Shown here piece after piece: positions 1 to 10,752 of a DNA stretch of 64,000 bases. The DNA comes from Ceratodon purpureus (Eukaryota > Streptophyta > Bryopsida > Pseudoditrichales > Ditrichaceae): positions 20,613,321-20,677,320 of the forward strand of contig CM026424.1 in assembly GCA_014871385.1 (NCBI GenBank), in the 5' to 3' direction. The notes beneath the pieces are model-generated. The model made no database searches. It was not told the DNA's origin and saw nothing but the letters and a program-made list of their open reading frames with translations. Every line of letters begins with the position of its first letter. Within the stretch, counting starts at the first letter, position 1. The translations under genes and the position numbers were made by a program.

Positions 1-545
1 GCGCGCGCGCACGAACTGCTCGCGCGCGTGCGAAGTGCTCGCGCCCGTCGCGCCCACAGCTCGCGAACGGATACTGAAATGTGGAACACCCGACGGTGTC
101 TCCGTCGTTTGGCTCGCGCCCGATTCCGCATGCGCCCGCCCGATTTCGCGCGCGCCCGACAGTGCACGCGCGCGCGCACTGCAACCTGGGTGGGGGACTA
201 ATTTCTCTCCCCAAACTCTCTTTTCCATTTGCCCGCGCCCGTACGCGCGCGCGCGTCCTGATCGCGCCCGTCAAACCAACCGCGCGCGCGCGGTCGTGTG
301 ATTCTGAATCTCTTCCTCCCCCACAATGTCCCCCGCATTTCGTTCGCGCCCAATTTCGCGCGCGCCCGATTGCGCGCGCCCGTCAATACTCGCGCGCGCG
401 CACTGCAACCATGTCATGGAAGTAATTTCTCCCCATTCAGTCCCTCGTTCCATTTGCACGCGCCCGGACGCGCTCGCGCCCATCAATGCGGGCGCCCGTT
501 TTGCACGCGCCCAAGCACTCCAACAACATCACTCAAATAAATTTT
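1..545. repeat. GC-rich degenerate CGCGCCCG repeat block 1
   Basis: The sequence is built from variants of CGCGCCCG/GCGCGCGC. Two degenerate units of about 225 bp can be aligned (about 116-343 and 344-545). Each has a C-rich stretch, then GCGCGCACTGCAACC, then a TAATTTCTC pyrimidine stretch. Open frames here are Arg/Ala/Pro-rich in every register and are not genes. Confidence 0.8.
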
Positions 546-2400
546 ATGATTCCACCACTCTCCCATCGTATCCCCTTGTTTTTATTAAATAATCCCACAC
601 TCTCTAAATTTTTAATTGTTTTTTTTCCCCCTCTTTGAACACTACGTTTTTATTTAACTCGTAATCTCATTTTGTCTGTTCATTTTTATAATATACTAAA
701 GGTAGTAAATCTTCATGTCGACCCAGAGTCACATGAAGATCCTCTAAGCGCCTGAGTTCAGCTGATTTATATCCACTATTTTTTTTTTCCCACTGTTTTT
801 TTTTTCCCCCTTCGTTGAACACTACGCTTTTATTTAATTCCTTCTTTCATTTCGTTTGTTCAATTTTATAATTCCACCTCTCCCCCTTCTTCCCGCCTTA
901 TTTTTATTCAATACTTCTACGCTCTGTAATTTGTTTTATATTTTTTTTTCCCCTTCGTTGAACACTACGCTTTCATTTAATACCCTCTCTCATTTTGTTT
1001 GTTTATTTTTATAATTCCACCTCTAGTCTATCCTCCCGCCTTATATTTATTCAATACTCCTACGCTCTTTAATTCCTTTTTTTTTTTCCCCCTTCGTTGA
1101 ACACTACGCTTTTATTTAATTCCTTCTTTCATTTCGTTTGTTCAATTTTATAATTCCACCTCTCCCCCTTCTTCCCGCCTTATTTTTATTCAATACTTCT
1201 ACGCTCTGTAATTTGTTTTATATTTTTTTTTCCCCTTCGTTGAACACTACGCTTTCATTTAATACCTTCTCTCATTTTGTTTGTTTATTTTTATAATTCC
1301 ACCTCTAGTCTATCCTCCCGCCTTATATTTATTCAATACTCCTACGCTCTTTAATTCCTTTTTTTTTTTCCCCCTTCGTTGAACACTACGCTTTTATTTA
1401 ATTCCTTCTTTCATTTCGTTTGTTCAATTTTATAATTCCACCTCTCCCCCTTCTTCCCGCCTTATTTTTATTCAATACTTCTACGCTCTGTAATTTGTTT
1501 TATATTTTTTTTTCCCCTTCGTTGAACACTACGCTTTCATTTAATACCTTCTCTCATTTTGTTTGTTTATTTTTATAATTCCACCTCTAGTCTATCCTCC
1601 CGCCTTATATTTATTCAATACTCCTACGCTCTTTAATTCCTTTTTTTTTTTCCCCCTTCGTTGAACACTACGCTTTTATTTAATTCCTTCTTTCATTTCG
1701 TTTGTTCAATTTTATAATTCCACCTCTCCCCCATCTTCCCGCCTTATTTTTATTCAATACTTCTACGCTCTGTAATTTGTTTTATATTTTTTTTTCCCCT
1801 TCGTTGAACACTACGCTTTCATTTAATACCTTCTCTCATTTTGTTTGTTTATTTTTATAATTCCACCTCTAGTCTATCCTCCCGCCTTATATTTATTCAA
1901 TACTCCTACGCTCTTTAATTCCTTTTTTTTTTTCCCCCTTCGTTGAACACTACGCTTTTATTTAATTCCTTCTTTCATTTCGTTTGTTCAATTTTATAAT
2001 TCCACCTCTCCCCCTTCTTCCCGCCTTATTTTTATTCAATACTTCTACGCTCTGTAATTTGTTTTATATTTTTATTTCCCTTTCGTTGAACACTACGCTT
2101 TCATTTAATACCTTCTCTCATTTTGTTTGTTCATTTTTATAATTCCACCTCTAGTCTATCCTCCCGCCTTATATTTATTCAATACTCCTACGCTCTTTAA
2201 ATCCCTTTTTTTTTTTTTTTTCCCTCTTCGTTGAACACTATCATTCTATTTAATTCCTTCTCTCATTTCGTTTGTTCATTTTTATAATTCCACATCTCCC
2301 CCATCCTCCCGCCTTATTTTTATTCAATACTCCTATGCTATTTAATTTGTTTTTTTATTTTTTTCTTCATTTTATAAATTTGAATGCCTATTCGTTTACT
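546..2400. repeat. 142-bp satellite with dimeric higher-order repeat
   Basis: The marker TTCGTTGAACACTACG recurs about every 141-143 bp (near 811, 954, 1094, 1236, 1376, 1518, 1658, 1800, 1938, 2085 and, diverged, 2227). Two monomer types alternate: one reads ACGCTTTTATTTAATTCC with CTCCCCCTTCTTCCCG, the other ACGCTTTCATTTAATACC with CTCTAGTCTATCC. The true unit is therefore a dimer of about 283 bp. The outer monomers are the most diverged. A short unrelated insert near 705-770 contains the inverted repeat CTTCATGT...ACATGAAG (711-738). I see no gene. Confidence 0.9.
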
Positions 2401-2534
2401 TTTTTTTTTTTTTTTTTTTCTTTTGGGTACTCCAATCTCCCATACTAATGTATGGTATTTCAGTGTAGTCCAGTCTCTCCCTTAAGCTTTATTTTTTTTC
2501 TTTTTTTGAACTTACGACTTTTAAACTTCATTGA

Positions 2535-2790
2535 GCGCGCCCTGTTGGATCGCGCGCGTCCGAACGCGCCCGCAGGCGCCGGCGCGGTGGTGTCCGCAGT
2601 GGACCCACTGAACCTGCCCACGCGCGCGCGCGCACACTCGCGACCGCGCCCGCAAGTACGCGCGCGCGCCTGCTTGTTCGACGCGCGCACGCGTCGTCCC
2701 CGACATGCGCTCGCCCTGCTCGCGCCCACCCGTTCGCGCGCGCCTGCTCGCGCCCCACGCCGCCTGCGCGCGCGCTCGGGGTTTCAACTG
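2535..2790. repeat. GC-rich CGCGCCCG block 2
   Basis: Same degenerate CGCGCCCG composition as block 1, C-rich on the plus strand, between T-rich DNA and an ordinary AT-rich stretch (2791-3100) in which I see nothing coding. Confidence 0.75.
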
Positions 2791-3109
2791 GATTAGTGCA
2801 GTAACTAGTAAAATTTATCCCATATTTTAAGTTAACACTCCCTGAGGTTAGCTTAAAACGACTTACCTTCCACTAGGAGGGCAGAAACATGAGGGGCGAA
2901 ATGACAACCTGCTCTAGTTCTTAGACTTGTGTGAATGGAGTGGTTTGTCCTTTCGCACTGTCATGTTTCTCATTTTTTTTACTAAAATAGGGTTCCTTTT
3001 AATGTAGATGTGCACGTGTATGTAGTTCACACACTTTAATTTATTTAAATTTTATTCATTTTTCCCTCTCGTTGTTACTTCTTCTCATGGAATTGAGGTG
3101 GTCAAATCG

Positions 3110-3445
3110 ATCCCGGCCGTTTGATCGCGCCCGCACCCGACCGCCCGTGCGCGCCCGCGCCTGCATTCGCCCGCCGCTCTCCGCCCGTGCGCGCCCGCGC
3201 CCGCATTCGCCCGCTGCTCTCCGCCCGCGCCCGCCCGCGCCCGCCCGCTTCGCGATCCAGCGCTCGCGCGTGCATGCGCCCGCCCCCGCCCGTCTTCCAC
3301 CGCGCGCGCTATCCGCCACGCGGCCTTCAATCGCGCGCACCCACCTGCGCCCGCCCGTTCGCCTCGGAGTGCGCCCGATCTTCTGGTGCGCGCGCGCCCG
3401 TTCGGTCGCGCCCGTCCGGACAGTACTCGCCCGGTCGAGGGCGGC
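3110..3445. repeat. GC-rich CGCGCCCG block 3, directly upstream of a TATA box
   Basis: Includes a short local duplication of CCGCCCGTGCGCGCCCGCGCC near 3141-3210. It ends just before the TATATAAA at 3448 and may form the upstream promoter of the hAT-type ORF. All long frames across it are compositional shadows. Confidence 0.75.
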
Positions 3446-3447
3446 AG

Positions 3448-3455
3448 TATATAAA
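3448..3455 (+). promoter_or_regulatory. TATA box of the hAT-type transposase gene
   Basis: A TATATAAA lies at the downstream edge of GC-rich block 3, about 245 bp before the ATG at 3699. The leader that follows (3480-3580) shares short blocks with the leader of the kinase gene: GGCTCCTTG, CTTGRAACTG and TTGGGTGGGGGG in the same order. Confidence 0.5.
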
Positions 3456-3698
3456 CTGCCCCCTTGATTTGACATCCACCTTACCTCCTTGCGTGCTTCA
3501 TGTCCTGGGTCTCCTTGAGGGCTCCTTGCTTGAAACTGTTAGCTTGGGGAGACACTTGGTTTGGGTGGGGGGAATGTAAAAATTCTTCTCTCCATAAATC
3601 AATGTGTCAAGCACTTTTCAGACACACTAAGTTATTCAGATAATAATCTTTTGGTACTACTGGTCCTATTAGTCCCGATACTTCCCTAATCGTTCACT

Positions 3699-6600
3699 AT
3701 GGATCCGGATGAAGCGGTTGAACCGGTTGAAGTGGTTGCTCCGGCTAGAGCCATTCCAAGACTCGGTACGAGAGAGTGGGCACCATGGTTTTCGATCAAG
3801 TTCCAGGAAGGGTCACTGTCACATAAGGTAGCCCAATGTGTGTATTGCAGGACCAAGTTTTCGTACGTGAGGCATAGGTGCTTTCAGCATTATGGTTGGG
3901 ACCAGTCCAATCTCTCGAGGGTTTGCCAAAAGGCACCTACCGTAGTGAAGAGGAAGTTTCAGTTTTGCGCTGGAAAGATTCCCGGCCCTTTGACACAGGA
4001 GGAGGTGGATGGTATCAGGCCAACGTTCCCCGCGTCAGTTCAACGTGGAACATCCAGTGCTTCCACACACGGCACTCTGTACGGTGGATCCGAACCCTCG
4101 TATAATGATTCCGAAGAGGACCGAAATGTCTCCAGTGTTGCACCTAGTAGGGCCGGTTCGAATACCACTAGGAGCTTGCGGCAACAGGACATGAGTGAAG
4201 TACTCCAGATCGCCAAGCGCAAGGAGCAGGACATGTTGTGGTCATCCTTCTTTTACGAAGCCAACGTCGCATTCAACGTGGCCAAGCACCCAGCATTTAT
4301 TAAGGCGGTGAGCACAACCGCGGCTGCCGGATTTAACTACAGTCCTCCTTCCTATGACGCGATGCGAACAACGCACATCAAGGAAAAAAAGAAGTTAATC
4401 AAGGCAAAGATTGATGAACGTACGAAAACCTCGACCGAGTTATACGGGGGTACCATATGCTCCGATGGCTGGGATAATGTGAATCGCCGACCGTTGATGA
4501 ATGTCATGCTAGTATGTCCGGCAGGCGATGTATTTCTTGGGTCTGTTGATACGACTGGCGAGAAGAAGTCAATGGGATATATTGCCGGGGAGATGAAGAA
4601 ATATATTCGAGAAATTGGCCCTCAGAATGTTGTCCAGATTTGCACGGACAATGCAGCCAACATGCTTGGCGCCATGGATAATATCCTGGAGGAGTTTCCT
4701 CACATGTACAAGCAGGGCTGTTGTGCCCATATTCTAGATCTTCTTATGGAGGACTGGGGCAAGGAAGTCTTTGTGAAGGATTTGGTCGCCAAGGCTAAAC
4801 ACGTGTGTCATTACATTCGGAGACATCATGTTCCCATGGCCCTTTTCCGCAAATTTGAACCGAAGTTGTCCTTGGTGGTTCCCGCTGAAACCAGATTCGC
4901 TTGTAACTATCTGATGATAGAGCGCCTTATGGAGGTTAAATTTGCTTTGGAGCAAGTGGTCATGGCACAGGAGTGGTACGAGTATGTCGACGGTTTATTC
5001 AACCAAACCGAGGGGGTGCGTAATCATGCACGCGCAAGCGTAGTGCGTCAAACAATTCGTGACGATGGGTTCTGGCATCAGTGTGACAACTTCACGCACC
5101 TAGTGAAACCAGCCCTAGTAGCTCTCAGGACCTTCGATGGAAGCCAGCCGGCAATGGGCAAGGCATGGATTACAATGAGCAACCTAAAGGATCACGTGTA
5201 CAATCTCCGAGGATCCCCTTGCTTTTTCCCACCTGTCATGGCAACAAGGATGGAGCTGCGGTTCGACCGTAGATGGGACATGATGCATACCGATCTTCAT
5301 TATGCCGCGGCGCTCTTGAACCCTTGGGTTAGAACGCATAAGGGCTTACAAGTCATAGGAGAAGCGAAGGCGGCTCTCAATCGGGTGTTTCGTCAGGTGG
5401 GTGGCCAAATGGGAATTCCATTTGGCGATCTTATGAAAGAGATGATCGAGTTCGACGAGGGACGTGGCCCTTACAGCCCCGAAGTGACCATCGATATCAG
5501 AGGTTTGAATCTGGAACCCCATCAATGGTGGCAGAGGATTGGAGGGGGACCATTGGCAGTCATTGCGAAGCGCATTTTATCTCAGGTCTGCTCCGCCTCA
5601 TCGTGTGAACGGAATTGGAGCATGTACTCGTTTGTCCACAACAAGGTACGCAACCGCCTGGGGTTAGAGAAGTCTGAGGCCTTGGTGTACATTTATACGA
5701 ATAGCAGACTCCTCCGCGAACGCCCAAAGCCCAACCCCCTCAGATGGTACGAGAACAATGCATGGTCAGAGGAGTCGGATCCGGAGAGAGATCCAAGCGA
5801 AGAGGAAGGAGATGACGACGATCATTACATACCAGTTGACCATGCAGGCAGTGGGGATGATGATGTCTGGGGACATGATAACGTCGACGTTAACACGAAT
5901 GGGCAAAACGACGGTAATGGCAACGGACGCGGTGACCCTAACCGCAACAATCCGCGTGACCGCAACAACCACGATGATAACGGTGATGAGTACGACTTCA
6001 ACAATGAACCAGAATATAACCAGGGAAACCCGGACATGAACATCTATGGAGACGAATTACCCACGCTCCCGGTATTTGATGAAGCGGCTAATGCAGAAGG
6101 AAGAGGCGCTCGTGACGAAAGAGATGCTATTCCAGTCCAAATCAATCCTGAGAACAATGACGGGGTTGCAGATGATTCATCCAGCGAGGACCATCTAGGC
6201 AACGATATCCATGCTGGCGATGATGATGAGGACAGTGACGAAGGGGGTGATGGAAGTCATGGACGGGCTGTAGATGGACCTCATTGGACCGGCCTCGTTA
6301 GTGGGGAGGGCAACTGGGGAACCGTTCCGGCACAAGGCGACTCAAGCTTGTTTCAAGAGATTCCTCCTGCTCACGAGAGAAGGACTGTGCACGCAATCCC
6401 CGCACAGACTGTGGCTCCATCGCAACCCACTGGTACGGGGGGTATCGAACCAGATACAATCGTGGATGGAAGCCTGGCTCGGAGGCCCACAAGTTCAATG
6501 GGCGCAAAAATAGCTCGACTCCTTAGATCATCAGCAGCGGCGAGGCCTCCACTCAATCGAGCTAGTGGTAGTCGGCGTGGTGCCTCCACCGCCAAGCTAG

Positions 6601-7145
6601 TCCCCGTGGCGCCAGCTATAGACGAAGCCGTACAGAATGTGGCCCAACGTGGTGCGAAGAAGTCCACAGCCAAGGTTGTTAGGAAACCACCATCACAAGA
6701 ACCCCGCGGAGGAACACGAAAGTCAAGCAAAAAAACTGGACCTGATCCCCTTCCATTCTATACAGGGTACACTGAAGGGGGGCCTTCTTCTGGAACTGGG
6801 GTTGTTCGCACACGCATAAACTTTGAGGATGGCATCACAGCCATCGGTAATTCCGGAAAGGAGAGGCCTATGAAGCGCCTAGTAAGTGCCAGAGATGGCA
6901 ATACGGGTGAAGTTTCCGTGCAAGTGCGCAATCTTACATCGGAGGTGGAAGGAGAGGTACAAGCTCCAGTGGTCGGAGCTCCTGAGGATGAAGGTGACAA
7001 CGAGCACTCAGAGGAGGAAGACCCCGATTGCGATGAGGCGCCAGATGACGAAGATGTGATAATCCGGCACGAATTGGGGCCCACTGTAGCTCGGAAAAGA
7101 CAATCTTCACGCAAGAAGAAGCCCCGCAAAGCAAGGAGAGTCTAG
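3699..7145 (+). CDS. hAT-superfamily transposase-like protein with long acidic tail
   Basis: Intact single-exon ORF of 1148 residues. An N-terminal BED-like zinc finger is suggested by Cys47, Cys50, His64 and a later Cys76. Residues about 215-350 look like the DUF659 domain common in plant hAT-type proteins, with the motifs CSDGWDN and CTDNAANM supplying candidate DDE aspartates and a following GCCAHILDLL segment. Residues about 605-665 (HQWW, then AKRILSQVCSASSCERNWS) match the hAT dimerisation domain. The last 460 residues are an Asp/Asn/Glu-rich tail with Lys/Arg clusters near the end (RKRQSSRKKKPRKARRV); hAT transposases normally end soon after dimerisation. The ATG at 3699 is the first one downstream of the TATA box that opens the full domain. 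I did not find hAT ends around it, so it may be an immobile or domesticated copy. Confidence 0.8.
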   Translation: MDPDEAVEPVEVVAPARAIPRLGTREWAPWFSIKFQEGSLSHKVAQCVYCRTKFSYVRHRCFQHYGWDQSNLSRVCQKAPTVVKRKFQFCAGKIPGPLTQEEVDGIRPTFPASVQRGTSSASTHGTLYGGSEPSYNDSEEDRNVSSVAPSRAGSNTTRSLRQQDMSEVLQIAKRKEQDMLWSSFFYEANVAFNVAKHPAFIKAVSTTAAAGFNYSPPSYDAMRTTHIKEKKKLIKAKIDERTKTSTELYGGTICSDGWDNVNRRPLMNVMLVCPAGDVFLGSVDTTGEKKSMGYIAGEMKKYIREIGPQNVVQICTDNAANMLGAMDNILEEFPHMYKQGCCAHILDLLMEDWGKEVFVKDLVAKAKHVCHYIRRHHVPMALFRKFEPKLSLVVPAETRFACNYLMIERLMEVKFALEQVVMAQEWYEYVDGLFNQTEGVRNHARASVVRQTIRDDGFWHQCDNFTHLVKPALVALRTFDGSQPAMGKAWITMSNLKDHVYNLRGSPCFFPPVMATRMELRFDRRWDMMHTDLHYAAALLNPWVRTHKGLQVIGEAKAALNRVFRQVGGQMGIPFGDLMKEMIEFDEGRGPYSPEVTIDIRGLNLEPHQWWQRIGGGPLAVIAKRILSQVCSASSCERNWSMYSFVHNKVRNRLGLEKSEALVYIYTNSRLLRERPKPNPLRWYENNAWSEESDPERDPSEEEGDDDDHYIPVDHAGSGDDDVWGHDNVDVNTNGQNDGNGNGRGDPNRNNPRDRNNHDDNGDEYDFNNEPEYNQGNPDMNIYGDELPTLPVFDEAANAEGRGARDERDAIPVQINPENNDGVADDSSSEDHLGNDIHAGDDDEDSDEGGDGSHGRAVDGPHWTGLVSGEGNWGTVPAQGDSSLFQEIPPAHERRTVHAIPAQTVAPSQPTGTGGIEPDTIVDGSLARRPTSSMGAKIARLLRSSAAARPPLNRASGSRRGASTAKLVPVAPAIDEAVQNVAQRGAKKSTAKVVRKPPSQEPRGGTRKSSKKTGPDPLPFYTGYTEGGPSSGTGVVRTRINFEDGITAIGNSGKERPMKRLVSARDGNTGEVSVQVRNLTSEVEGEVQAPVVGAPEDEGDNEHSEEEDPDCDEAPDDEDVIIRHELGPTVARKRQSSRKKKPRKARRV

Positions 7146-7480
7146 ACTGTGGTCACCTTTTTAGCGCATGAAGTAGCAGTAAATCTAAACATAAAATCTA
7201 CCGGCTAAAAACCAAAAAAAATACTACGTTATTCTTAATGTTTTTTTTTTTTTTTTGGTAGCACCTTCTTATTACGTAGGCTTATACTGTTACTTAGAGT
7301 CAACCTAGTTCATTATCTCACACTCGAAGGAATTGTATGGTTGTGCTCTGTATTAATTTTTGTGCGCTAAATGCGGTTAATATATCTCCATTGAGTAATT
7401 TCGCAGTGAATTTTTTTGGTATTCTGTTCAATATACGAGTATACCGTAACCGAACCTGTACAGTGTATGTAACGCTGCCT
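7146..7480. other. Intergenic, no gene seen
   Basis: AT-rich 3' flank of the hAT-type ORF with a T tract near 7240. Nothing coding or repeated is evident. Confidence 0.6.
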
Positions 7481-7857
7481 ATCCGGGCGCGTGCACTGGG
7501 ACGGGCGCGTACAGGAAGGCGCCCGCAGGGGCACGGTGTGGGGCGCGTGCGCGGGGACAGGCGCGTGCACGGTCACGGGCGCGTACAGCGTGCTCGCGCG
7601 TACAGATAACCGGCGCGCGCAGGGGTACGGGCGCGAGCACGCGGGCACGGGCGCCTGCGGCGTCGGGCGCGCCCGATGTGGGCTGACGGGCGCGCACGTG
7701 GGCACGGGCGCGCAAACGCGGGCACGGGCGCGGGCAGTCCCCCGCGCGAACGCGGTGGACGGGCGCGTGCAGACGGGCGCATGCGGACGGGCGCGTGTGG
7801 AGGCCCTGTGCGCGCGCGTGTACGCGCTTACGGGCGCGAACAGCCGAGGGGAGCATA
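7480..7857. repeat. GC-rich block 4, inverted orientation (CGGGCGCG on plus)
   Basis: Same motif family as blocks 1-3 but G-rich on the plus strand (GGGCGCGTGCAC, ACGGGCGCG), so the block is inverted. It lies directly upstream of the TATA-like ATAAAA at 7855 and the kinase gene. Confidence 0.75.
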
Positions 7858-7860
7858 AAA
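7855..7860 (+). promoter_or_regulatory. TATA-like element and leader of the kinase gene
   Basis: CATAAAAGG sits at the edge of GC-rich block 4, about 180 bp before the ATG at 8038. The leader 7880-7992 contains GGCTCCTTG, CTTGGAACTG and TTGGGTGGGGGG in the same order as the leader of the hAT-type gene. Confidence 0.4.
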
Positions 7861-8037
7861 GGCGCCCCTTAACCCTTATTTTCTACTTTTCAAAGTCTCC
7901 TCTTCCAGGTGGCTCCTTGTCCTAGCCCGTGACTCCACGTGCTCTGCTTGGAACTGCAGGAAGTGGGAGCAACCAGATTGGGTGGGGGGGATCTTTTGGT
8001 TTTTTTTTTATTGTGTGTCCAGTTCATTATTCCAACT

Positions 8038-9461
8038 ATGTCGGTCTCTCGCGGATCCGGGAAACGCCCTGCCTACGTAGATCTTGATGCTCCTGTAGAG
8101 GATGTGATGGCAACCTCCACAGCACCGACCGTTACAGGCTCAAACCCGTCATCAAGCTCATCGGGAAAGAAGAACCGGAAGTCGGCGAGTGAGAGGGACC
8201 CGGACTACCCACCTCCTCGGTACCAGGAATTCGTTAGAGAGCTAGCATTGGAGTGGTACGGATGTCGGAAACGGGAGATGATTACCCGTACGTACGTTGA
8301 GAAGGGGGAGACCGGAATTAAGGACTTAAAGACCCATTTGGAAGAGTATTTGTGGAAGAAGCTGGACCTTTCCGAGAGATATAATGATTGTATTCATTAC
8401 TTTCATTTCCCTAAGTGGATGGAGCAACAAATAACAACAAACACTACGAACATTGTGCATGTCTTTGAGTGTGTCAACAAGAAGCCAAAGGAGGGCTACT
8501 CGCGGGCGCAGAAGGAAGAGATAGAGAAGCTCAAATATGTCCAGGATTCGTGCGCGAGATTCTCGAATAATAAGACGAGGGCGAGGCCATGGCTTGAAGC
8601 TGGACTGAAAAGCGCAATGGAGAAGTACTTGTGGGGAGCAGTGGTTGGAGTTCCGAGAGGGGTCAAGTTGGTTCCGCTGTCAGGCACAAAGGAAGGCGGT
8701 TATGGTAAAGTCCGAAAATTACGTATTGTTGGCATGCAAACCATACCTGAGACTTGTGTCTTTGCGGGGAAGACGTCCAAGGCTCCTGACGAGACCCAGA
8801 AGCGGCACGAGACATCAATAGAAGCCATGGTTTGCAGAATTGACCATCCCGGCGTTATTAAGTTTTTTGCGGTCAATGACTGGACGATGGAAGCCTACAC
8901 GCTTTGGTGGAATGGGGATTGCCTGCAGAATTTTCTGCACAAGTTCAATTCAAATATCGGTGAGGGTACTCAGAACCGTAACATCCACAAGCAGATCGAT
9001 ATGCCCATGGAAACACGTGACCGTGTTAAGGCCTTCCGCACCCATAGGGCCAAGCTAGCTTGGGCACTCATCTGTATTATGGACCGGGTGCATAAGGGGT
9101 ATTTGCAGCATAATGACATCTCCCCGGGAAATGTCTTGCTTCACTTCCCAGAGGATAAAGTGAGCGAGGTTTACATTGGAGTATGCGACTGGGGCCTTGC
9201 AAGTCGAGTGTGTGAGACAACTCCTTCAAGGTACGGTTACCCAAGTGATGAGGCGCGTACGGAAGCCTTCAAGGAACGTGGTAGTTTTGTGGCTCCGGAG
9301 TTGTGGTACACTTATGGTAAGCGAAATTCGGAGACCTCTTATGAAACTGTAAGGAGGAGACATCTATATACGCAGGCTGCCGATGCGTACTCGGTTGGAG
9401 TGGTAGCAAATAAGATTTGGGATAACGAGGACGACTTCGACCTTTTCAAGGATACAGCGGG
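8038..9461 (+). pseudogene. Divergent protein kinase gene, 5' part (split by transposon)
   Basis: From the ATG at 8038 the frame encodes about 475 residues and then runs into a transposon end. Kinase landmarks are visible: a glycine-loop-like EGGYGKV (about 218-224), FAGKT with the putative ATP-binding Lys (about 244), a catalytic loop HNDISPGNVLL (about 357-367) where HRD is HND, DWG in place of DFG (about 383), APELW (about 418) and the helix F segment ADAYSVGVV. The H-x-DIS-x-GN loop recalls FunK1-like and other atypical kinases. The remaining 48 residues lie at 28194-28338 after the 18.7-kb insertion. The two pieces plus a single 9-bp target copy total 1,569 nt, exactly 523 codons including stop. 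The gene was therefore recently intact. An earlier GTG-like start at 7939 would fall in the leader and is not used. Confidence 0.75.
9453..9461. other. Left target-site duplication of the MULE (TACAGCGGG)
   Basis: The 9-mer TACAGCGGG occurs here inside the kinase codons and again at 28185-28193, directly outside both transposon ends. Nine base pairs is the usual Mutator-superfamily duplication length. Confidence 0.85.
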
Positions 9462-9680
9462 GGAGGGAAGCTTGTACGTGAGCGGAGAGCGCAGAGCGGA
9501 GAGCGGTGAGCGCAGATTTGGAGAGCGGAGAGCACAGAATGGGGGACAGAACCTAAAAATAGCAACTTTTTTACTAAAAATAAATTATAAAATTAGAAGA
9601 TCCGAATATTCTTAGTGTATTTTTGGAAAAATACTAATTTTAGTAATTTTATTGACCCTATAACCGTGGAATAATTACAG
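9462..9680 (+). repeat. Left terminal inverted repeat of element A
   Basis: Hexamer-rich part at 9479-9534 (GAGCGGAGAGCGCAGAGCGG pattern), then CACAGAAT, an AT-rich stretch and CCCTATAACCGTGGAATAAT near 9656-9676. Its reverse complement is found at 28060-28184 with few differences over the first 75 or so bases and again at the CCCTATAACCGTGGAA motif. Confidence 0.85.
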
Positions 9681-9955
9681 TGTTTTCATTGAATTTGTAG
9701 TTCGTTTTCTCTTTTTTTTGATGATTGATTTTTTAACGTGCACCAATTACTATGCTCCAGCTCCTTCTAACTAGTTTAGGCATACATTAATTCCCTTTAT
9801 CTCCTCAAATTTATATGCAAAATACCGCATAAAATGTATTGGTATTAAAGCTCTTAAGAGGGATAAAGTAACATTTAATATCGTAACAATTTCTTAACAT
9901 TGTTAGAAATCATCCGCCATGGTCTACATGGTTTATTTCTTTTATTCTTCATATT

Positions 9956-10470
9956 AACTTCCATTACTCTATCTATCTTTCCTTTCCTTTAATTCTCTTT
10001 CATTTTCTTTTCTCTTTCATTTTATTCTCTCTTTCATTTTATTTTTCCTTTCATTTTATTTTCTAGTTCCTTTTATTTTCTCTTTCATTTTATTCTCTCT
10101 TTCATTTTTTTTTTTCTTTCATTTTATTTTCCTTTTCATTTTATTCTCTCTTTCATTTTCTTGTCTCCTTCATGATAATTTCTCTTTCATTTTATTTTCC
10201 TCTTCATTTTATTTTCTCTTTCATTTTATTTTGTCTTTCATTTTATTCTCTCTTTCATTTTATTTTGTCTTTCATTTTATTCTCTCTTTCATTTTATTGT
10301 CTCATTCATTTTATTTTCTCATTCATTTTATTTTCTCATTCATATTATTTTCTCATTCATTTTATTTTGTCTTTCATTTTATTTTCTCTTTCATTTTATT
10401 TTCTCTTTCATTGTATTTTGTCTTTCATTTTATTTTCTCTTTCATTTTCTTAGTCGCCTTCATATTATTT
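9956..10470. repeat. T-rich minisatellite (CTTTCATTTTATT)n
   Basis: Tandem variants of TCTCTTTCATTTTATT with a period of about 17-18 bp, followed by T and A tracts to about 10558. The long Phe/Leu/Ser frames here are compositional artefacts. Confidence 0.85.
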
Positions 10471-10752
10471 TCAACCTTAATATTTATTTTTGCTTTTTTT
10501 CCTTTTAGCTTTTATAATTTTTTTAAAATTTTTTTTTTTTTTTTTTAATTTTAAAAGCTAAATGACTTCTGCTCAACCCTCATCCTTTTCCATTCAGTTG
10601 AGGAAGATGCAACTTTCAAATGAATGAATATCCGATTTTCAAGGGCGCCAAGCATCTCCTTCACGGATATTTAAGTTAGGATTATGGAATGTCTCTTCCT
10701 CTTTTGTGTTGGTGTTTTGTGAAGCTCTTTTCCGTAGTGCGGGACAACAGGT

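Noticed and set aside
35..592. Overlapping Arg/Ala/Pro-rich ORFs on both strands
   Set aside because: They arise in every frame from the CGCGCCCG repeat; no start context, no domain. The same holds for frames at 2452-2796, 3056-3579, 7479-7925 and 28495-28863.
10172..10548. Phe/Leu/Ser-rich ORFs
   Set aside because: Translations of the CTTTCATTTTATT minisatellite.
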